A stretch of 12,243 nt of DNA, from the NCBI GenBank assembly GCA_964017145.1, contig CAXHKQ010000292.1, positions 1 through 12,243 of the forward strand, given 5' to 3'. The position numbers and the translations under genes were made by a program. The DNA comes from Agrocybe praecox. Its lineage: Eukaryota; Basidiomycota; Agaricomycetes; Agaricales; Agrocybaceae. Each line of letters starts with the position of its first letter. The stretch's first letter is position 1. Below, one piece after another: positions 7,680 to 12,243 of this stretch. Below the pieces are notes generated by a model that saw nothing but the letters and a program-made list of their open reading frames with translations, made no database searches and was not told where the DNA came from.

Positions 7680-8436
7680 GATCCCATGGAGTGTGTGTAA
7701 ACCAATCTGTGCGATCTGTTTTCAAATAAACGGAAGCGCGGATTAACGAATATTCGGTGATAACGAGCAAACTGCACTTATATGTCATATGATATCTCTC
7801 TGAGCACTATGCTTTCGTTAGTGCCCCTCACAAAGCGCGGGAAAAATATTCGAACGATTTGAACAAGTGTTTTGTGTTTAACCGAAAAACTGTGATTAAC
7901 TGTGAACATTTTGAATATAATTTATTGCACTCACCATTATAATAATTTCGAAGACGGCAAAACCGAGGTAGAACTATTCGTAAAAACCGGTATTGATAAG
8001 TTTCTAACTGTACAGGAAGCACGACACACCAACCAAACACATGCGCACCCACGCAAAGCGCAAACAAAATGAACAATGTCAATAGGATGACACGGAATTC
8101 GATCTGAGTAACAACAAAATCGCCATCGGCAGCCAGGGGCGTATACACGGTGTGTTATAGGGTATTCAACTCCTCTCAGTCTACGGACTTATTCAAGAAA
8201 ACATAGGTAAAATATGTTTGTGTAAATTGTATATATTCCGTTCCATGCTCACAATTGTCATACAACATAACGATCATAATATTTACATTGTAGCTCATAA
8301 GCAAAACTCACATGTACCTCATTATAACAATCATTATAAATTGTTTAACAGTTTTCATCATCAAGGGGATTGTATGATGCGAAAATAGTTTTTGGTTGAT
8401 AATAACGAAATATAATATGACCACCTTGTCGGAAAT

Positions 8437-8452
8437 CCTGGCTACGCCACTG
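8437..8452 (-). mobile_element. Transposon-end-like motif (CAGTGGCGTAGCCAGG)
   Basis: On the minus strand this 16-mer reads CAGTGGCGTAGCCAGG, followed by ATTTCCGAC. From memory this resembles terminal inverted repeat ends of hAT-like DNA transposons. I found no matching opposite end, so it would be a solo end of a decayed element. Confidence 0.3.
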
Positions 8453-8459
8453 TCGGCAG

Positions 8460-8591
8460 CAGTCATCAACAAGAAAGCGAAGCAACAACAACAGAACAAA
8501 GGATCATCAGGAAGCGAGGGGCTTGCAGTCTTCAACAAGCAAACGAAGCAACAACAACAGATCAAAGGATCATCAGTAAGCGAGGGGCTTG
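8460..8591 (+). repeat. Two tandem copies of a 66-bp unit
   Basis: Copies 8460-8525 and 8526-8591 are the same length and differ at 5 positions by eye. Each contains GAAGCAACAACAACAG and GGATCATCAG. As 66 is a multiple of three the frame stays open, giving a 22-residue repeat on the plus strand (with QQQQ and SEGL), but no gene context supports translation. Confidence 0.85.
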
Positions 8592-8954
8592 TCATAAGAT
8601 GAGGACTTGCATTGACCCGTTCAACGCAAATGCGCCGCTCTTTGTCATTCTTTGATTGATTAGAATTCGAACGTACCCAAACCGCTTTCTAGTGATCAAT
8701 TTTGAATTGGTTTGGAGGTACGCGGCGTAGATAACTTCACTTGATTTTCGTAGAATGTAATGTTATAAAAATGTTATTTTATCCTAATACAACTTTACTT
8801 GAACTCCCTTGTCTGAGTAAGTCGGAAGCATAATACGCATAAGAAATTTCATATGAAAAACGAGAGTATCTCAAAATTAAATTAAAAATTAATCAATCAT
8901 CACCATACAAATACTGCCAAAACCGGAGATAAAAATGAAATATACACGAAATAT

Positions 8955-8960
8955 TTTATT
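8955..8960 (-). terminator. Poly(A) signal of EndoG
   Basis: TTTATT on the plus strand is AATAAA on the minus strand (in CAATAAAATATT), about 218 nt after the EndoG stop. It is the first canonical hexamer downstream of that stop that I found, so the 3' UTR is probably 9177 to about 8940. Confidence 0.6.
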
Positions 8961-9177
8961 GAAACTTTTATATTTAAATGGGAACCACACTGATTATTAC
9001 AAACTCTCTGGCGACTGAGACATAGAACATAGATCGTTTAAAATCGAATACAGTATGCATTTCAACTGTATTTTCTACTCCACTCGAAGGTCGCTTAGTA
9101 AAATGAACATCATAATCTATCAAGAGGTTCGGCAGTACCCGTCATATCAAAACACCACGACGACACCCACAGCAATT

Positions 9178-11291
9178 CTATGGCTTCTTGCCGTTGATCG
9201 ACTGCACTCGGCTCATGTTCATTCGATCGAAGAACAGCAATCCGGCACTGCGCTCGATGCTCTCCAGCTTGACCTGGAACGCCTTGATCGGCGTACCGTC
9301 TTCGATGGCCCGATTCGGCATCACGTACGCCTCCATGGCCAGCGAATCGCCGGCGGTTTCGTAAACGATGATCTTGAAGAAATGCGTCGGCACCGCCACG
9401 TCATTCGGTCCGATCACCTCGTACTTGACGTACTTTTTGCCATCCGGGCCGTGCTGCGGCAGATAGAGCGGTCCGGTGCACACGTGCACGTTGGGGCTGG
9501 TTTTGACCAGGTTGCGCGTGTGCTTCTCGAGCGTGTTCCAGATGTCGCGATTGAATCCTTTGCCGACCTGCGCGCGGCAAGGGCATTCAGAGTGAGAGAC
9601 GATATTCATATTCACATGCGTTCAATATTTACCTGAGGCGCCATATTCGTTAGGTGGAACGTGTCACTGATGTGCTGCTGATGGGACATGTGGTTGCCAG
9701 CGGCTGCCATGTGACCGCGATCGTATCCGCTGCGTTTGTAGTCGATATTGGTCGACCTGCAATTGGGAATATATGTAAATGTAAATTGAATATAGAGAAC
9801 TGGGTGGTCGCACGGTCGTGTTGTTACGGATCACATTTGGGATGGTAACTGATGATTCTAGGGGCAAAATAAATATAGCCGTCTCAAAGAACTTTTGCCA
9901 ATGTGCCCTGTGGCCGAAGATATGAGCTGTTGAAGATTGAGTTATTGTATGGAAGTTTGAATGGACGATTGACGTGATTGTCACTGATCAAATTGTAGAA
10001 TATAATAATAATACAAAGTGAAGATACAAGTTGGTTAATGAAAACCTTTTAATACAGTATTTTTGTGGATGGTCTTTAGGTGGAATCTGACCATTGCCAG
10101 TGGCCCACGAAAGGAACGGCAGACTTTCATCTGAAAGTTACCATAAAATAGCGCCACACTTTGTTGTTACCAAGCTGATTGATGCCATTTTGTGCCTTCG
10201 GATGTCTATATTTCATGAAAAGCCTCACAAAATTGAAAAACAATTTATATCCAACTATTTTATCGTTTCATAAGCTTTCTACAAAATTTAACAAAACCTA
10301 CATGAATATGTTCCAACATGTCCAGGAGATTTACAACAGATTAGTAATATTCAAGTTTCCGATACAAGGTACTCGTAAAATCCTCCATATATTATGTTTC
10401 AAACAATATTCTATTCCAGAAATAATTTTAGTGTCTGTTTGTCTGTTCTTCTTTGGAAGATTATAGACATTGGTGCAAGCCGTTTTTCCACACCTTTTCT
10501 CATGATCGTTGTTCGATATCTGTCGACATAATATAGTTTGTTATTTCCTTTCAAATCAAGGCGTCCATGCAACGTTGATGTTAAAAGTGCGAGAAAAAAC
10601 CGCTTGAATCCATGCCTAACTTCCAGAGTTTTTGACCAAGGAAATGTTGGCATATTGAAGGCCCAATATTGAACTTTGCTACAGTACAACAGAATTTCAA
10701 CTTAACATATTTCTGCTTAATTTTTTTAAATTATTCATGCTTCATTTAGCAACGAAAACAAACTCGCTATCACATTTATTAACACTCTCTGAACCCACCT
10801 GAAATACTTGTGGATACTGGCGTCCTCCTTGAAATCGCACGTTGCTCGATCGACGCCGTCCGCTTTGCGCGTCGACGCCGGCGTCAGGTGCTCGATCACC
10901 CAATGCGGCACGCGCGTCCGCCGATCGTAGCTGACCACAAAGTCGGAATACGAGCGAATGTTGTCGTAGCCCGGGAAACCGTAGCGCATGATCTCGGAGA
11001 CGCGCTGCGGCGACGACGTGGGCGCCGAGTTGACCGCAGCGGCTGGCACCACTTCGGCTGCCCAAACTGTGGCGGCGGGTTGGCGGAACTGTGGCGGCTA
11101 AGCGTGTAGATGAGCGTAGAGGGATAATTTTACGTAAGTTGATGCAAGGTAAAGCCACCGTTATTGCGCACTCTCACCACACATTGGTCGACGAGCCGGT
11201 AATTCCTCTCCACATAGGAGCCAGCCAGGAGTCCGACACCGACGAGGAGTCCTCCGCGCAGCACGGAAGCCATGGCTCTGTTGCGATGCAT
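9178..11291 (-). CDS. EndoG: Endonuclease G, mitochondrial
   Basis: Mg-dependent beta-beta-alpha-metal nuclease of the mitochondrial intermembrane space, involved in mtDNA turnover and in DNA breakdown during cell death. Four exons: 11178-11291, 10799-11088, 9633-9756 and 9178-9567, all GT-AG, phases 0, 2 and 0, total 305 residues, close to the usual size (about 300). Residues 1-38 hold a hydrophobic anchor (VLRGGLLVGVGLLAG). The domain begins near IMRYGFPGYDNIRSYSDFVV, continues with WVIEHLTPAST and CDFKEDASIHKYFR, then DRGH with catalytic His150 and GFNRDIW with the Mg-binding Asn182, and VHVCTGPLYLP, VPTHFFK and EAYVMPN. It ends INGKKP. The start context is CAACATG. It is better conserved than the paralogue at 4941-7679 and shares its exon boundaries, including an identical 114-nt first coding segment and an identical 124-nt DRGH exon. 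Confidence 0.95.
9757..10798 (-). other. Long second intron of EndoG
   Basis: 1042-nt GT-AG intron (donor CAG|GTGGGT, acceptor CCCAATTGCAG). The equivalent intron in the paralogue is 67 nt, so most of this is inserted sequence. It contains the dispersed repeat copy at 9846-9939. Open frames at 10179-10466 (plus) and 10411-10689 (minus) overlap each other and match no family I recognise. Confidence 0.75.
9846..9939 (+). repeat. Short dispersed repeat, copy 2
   Basis: Its left end, TAACTGATGATTCTAGGGGC, matches 7039 onward. Its right part (9898-9939), containing GCCCTGTGGCCGAAGAT, is the reverse complement of 6683-6723 at roughly 36 of 42 positions by eye. The unit is about 94 bp and probably an old small transposon fragment. 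Confidence 0.5.
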
Positions 11292-11737
11292 GTTGCGTGC
11301 GAAGTGTGCGCGTAAGCCGATTTGTACGCACTGCGTTTTTTTATGAATGAAAATCAGGGAATCAACACATAATACACGCGATTGACATTAGCGCACATGG
11401 GTAACTGACAGCATGTGCAGTGATAACCAAGCCTAACAACGGCGGTTATTGCTTCTACTACTGCGCTTGTACGTCTGTATTCTTTCATTGTATTATTGAA
11501 GGGTTTCGATTCGATGCGTACTGCGAAAAAAAAAATATATATAGCATATATAAGCCGAGATATACATGACAGCATATGCATATATAAATAGCACATATTC
11601 GTACATGTTTGGAAATTGCATTCGCAATTCATACCAGAAAGACAACAAAACAAGAGCGGCCGGCAAATTTCGTTCATTTCGTGTTTTTTTAGTTGAGACC
11701 AAATTTGCTGTGTGGAAGCTGTAAGCACGATTCCATC
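11292..11737. promoter_or_regulatory. Shared divergent upstream region of EndoG and LRRC59
   Basis: 446 bp between two head-to-head start codons. An AT-rich block at about 11526-11587 has an A run followed by TATATATA, and TATATAAG at 11547-11554 could be a TATA box reading toward LRRC59, about 185 bp before its ATG. No reading frame here looks coding. Function is inferred from position. Confidence 0.4.
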
Positions 11738-12243
11738 ATGACCAAATCTTCGAAAAACAAGCTGAACATCAAGGAGCGCATCGATGGCGAGAAAATGGAC
11801 CTGAGTCTGTCCGACCTGACGCAGTTGCCGGCCAAAGAAATCGTAAGTGGGTCTGGCTTTGTTTTGCGACGTCCTGTGAGTCATTTTGTCAACATTTCTA
11901 TTGCATTATTTGCAGGCCGCCTTCAAACGGGCCAACAACGTTGACCTGTCCAACAATCGCATCACCAGCATTGGCGTAAGTATAGTCAGACGCTAAGATA
12001 GCAGGCACATCCATTTGCCGGCGGACATCCAATACGTAGTCATTTTCTTATCGTTCGCACCATCAGCCAAACATCGCCCTCCTCTCGCATCTCGTCGTGC
12101 TCGACTTGAGCCGCAATCTGATCGCCAAGCTGCCGGCCGAAATCGGCCAGCTCATCAACCTGCGCCACCTGGATCTGTACAACAACCGGCTCGATCATCT
12201 GCCGCTGGAGATGGGCAGACTGACCAAGCTGCGCTATCTGGAC
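11738..12243 (+). CDS. LRRC59: Leucine-rich repeat protein, LRRC59-like (partial, N-terminal part)
   Basis: The vertebrate counterpart is a tail-anchored ER and nuclear-envelope protein with N-terminal LRRs, implicated in nuclear import of FGF1 and in ER-bound ribosomes. Coding exons are 11738-11842, 11916-11975 and 12067-12243 (open at the edge), with introns of 73 and 91 nt, all GT-AG and all phase 0. Exon 1, starting MTKSSKNKLNIKERIDGEKM and followed by DLSLSDLTQLPAKEI, fits the LRRC59 N-terminus, including its DLSLSDL motif. Exon 2 gives VDLSNNRITSIG. Exon 3 gives repeats VVLDLSRNLIAKLPAEIGQL and LRHLDLYNNRLDHLPLEMG. The transmembrane and coiled-coil parts lie outside the window, so another short-LRR protein is not fully excluded. 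Confidence 0.88.

Larger units (their letters stand above)
7680..8954. other. Region between the two nuclease genes
   Basis: It must contain the promoter of the EndoG-like gene just above 7679. A minus-strand open stretch at 7828-8148 includes a hydrophobic run (LLTLFILFALCVGAHVFGW) but lacks an ATG, and I do not call it a gene. At 8437-8591 there is a transposon-end-like motif and a tandem duplication. A short imperfect hairpin (CGTACCCAAACC at 8671, GGTTTGGAGGTACG near 8707) follows. Nothing else is interpretable. Confidence 0.55.

Noticed and set aside
7828..8148. Minus-strand frame with a hydrophobic segment
   Set aside because: It has no ATG (it opens with GTG), no matching splice partner that I could find, and its later part is AT-rich noise.
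8460..8591. CRISPR-like repeat array
   Set aside because: There are only two directly adjacent copies without spacers, in a eukaryotic genome.
8396..8602. 68-codon plus-strand frame with QQQQ repeats
   Set aside because: The openness is explained by the 66-bp tandem duplication; no promoter, splice site or family similarity supports a protein.
10179..10689. Overlapping opposed frames inside the long EndoG intron
   Set aside because: Neither has recognisable motifs or splice context; probably chance or decayed transposon sequence.
9178..11291. Bacterial or horizontally acquired nuclease
   Set aside because: The gene has four exons with spliceosomal introns and closely matches animal EndoG, so vertical inheritance is the simple explanation.

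Overview
This is a eukaryotic nuclear window, almost certainly from an insect and most likely a fly or mosquito. The clues are short GT-AG introns (57-91 nt in many places), animal nuclear genes for mitochondrial proteins, GC-rich coding exons in AT-rich intergenic DNA, and debris of small transposable elements. I cannot name the species.

Layout. (1) 1-994, minus: 5' part of mitochondrial elongation factor Tu (TUFM), running off the left edge, with one single-base frameshift. (2) 1295-3190, plus: tRNA-Ser Um44 2'-O-methyltransferase (TRMT44), divergent from TUFM across about 300 bp. Its catalytic part is intact, but its N-terminal third is broken by about three single-base shifts. (3) 3191-4940: no convincing gene; it holds a long imperfect inverted repeat (3632-3943) and a doubtful 61-residue reading frame. 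(4) 4941-7679, minus: a divergent endonuclease G paralogue whose linker is encoded by three tandemly duplicated, phase-matched small exons. (5) 7680-9177: non-coding apart from the 3' UTR of the next gene; it holds a 66-bp tandem duplication beside a transposon-end-like motif. (6) 9178-11291, minus: the more canonical endonuclease G gene, four exons. (7) 11738-12243, plus: start of an LRRC59-type leucine-rich-repeat protein, running off the right edge and divergent from EndoG across about 446 bp.

TUFM acts in the mitochondrion, and both EndoG-type proteins are probably mitochondrial or intermembrane-space nucleases with an N-terminal anchor. TRMT44 modifies tRNA and LRRC59 is an ER-membrane protein. 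I see no operon-like logic; this is ordinary insect gene order with one local tandem duplication (the EndoG pair).

The most interesting signal is the tandem exon array in the EndoG-like gene (about 6804-7526). Three related exons, each beginning with an H/Q-rich peptide ending TQT and each preserving frame, lie between the membrane anchor and the nuclease domain. This is the arrangement expected of alternatively spliced or length-variable linkers. The frameshifts in TUFM and TRMT44 look more like assembly indels (one in a C homopolymer) than gene death.
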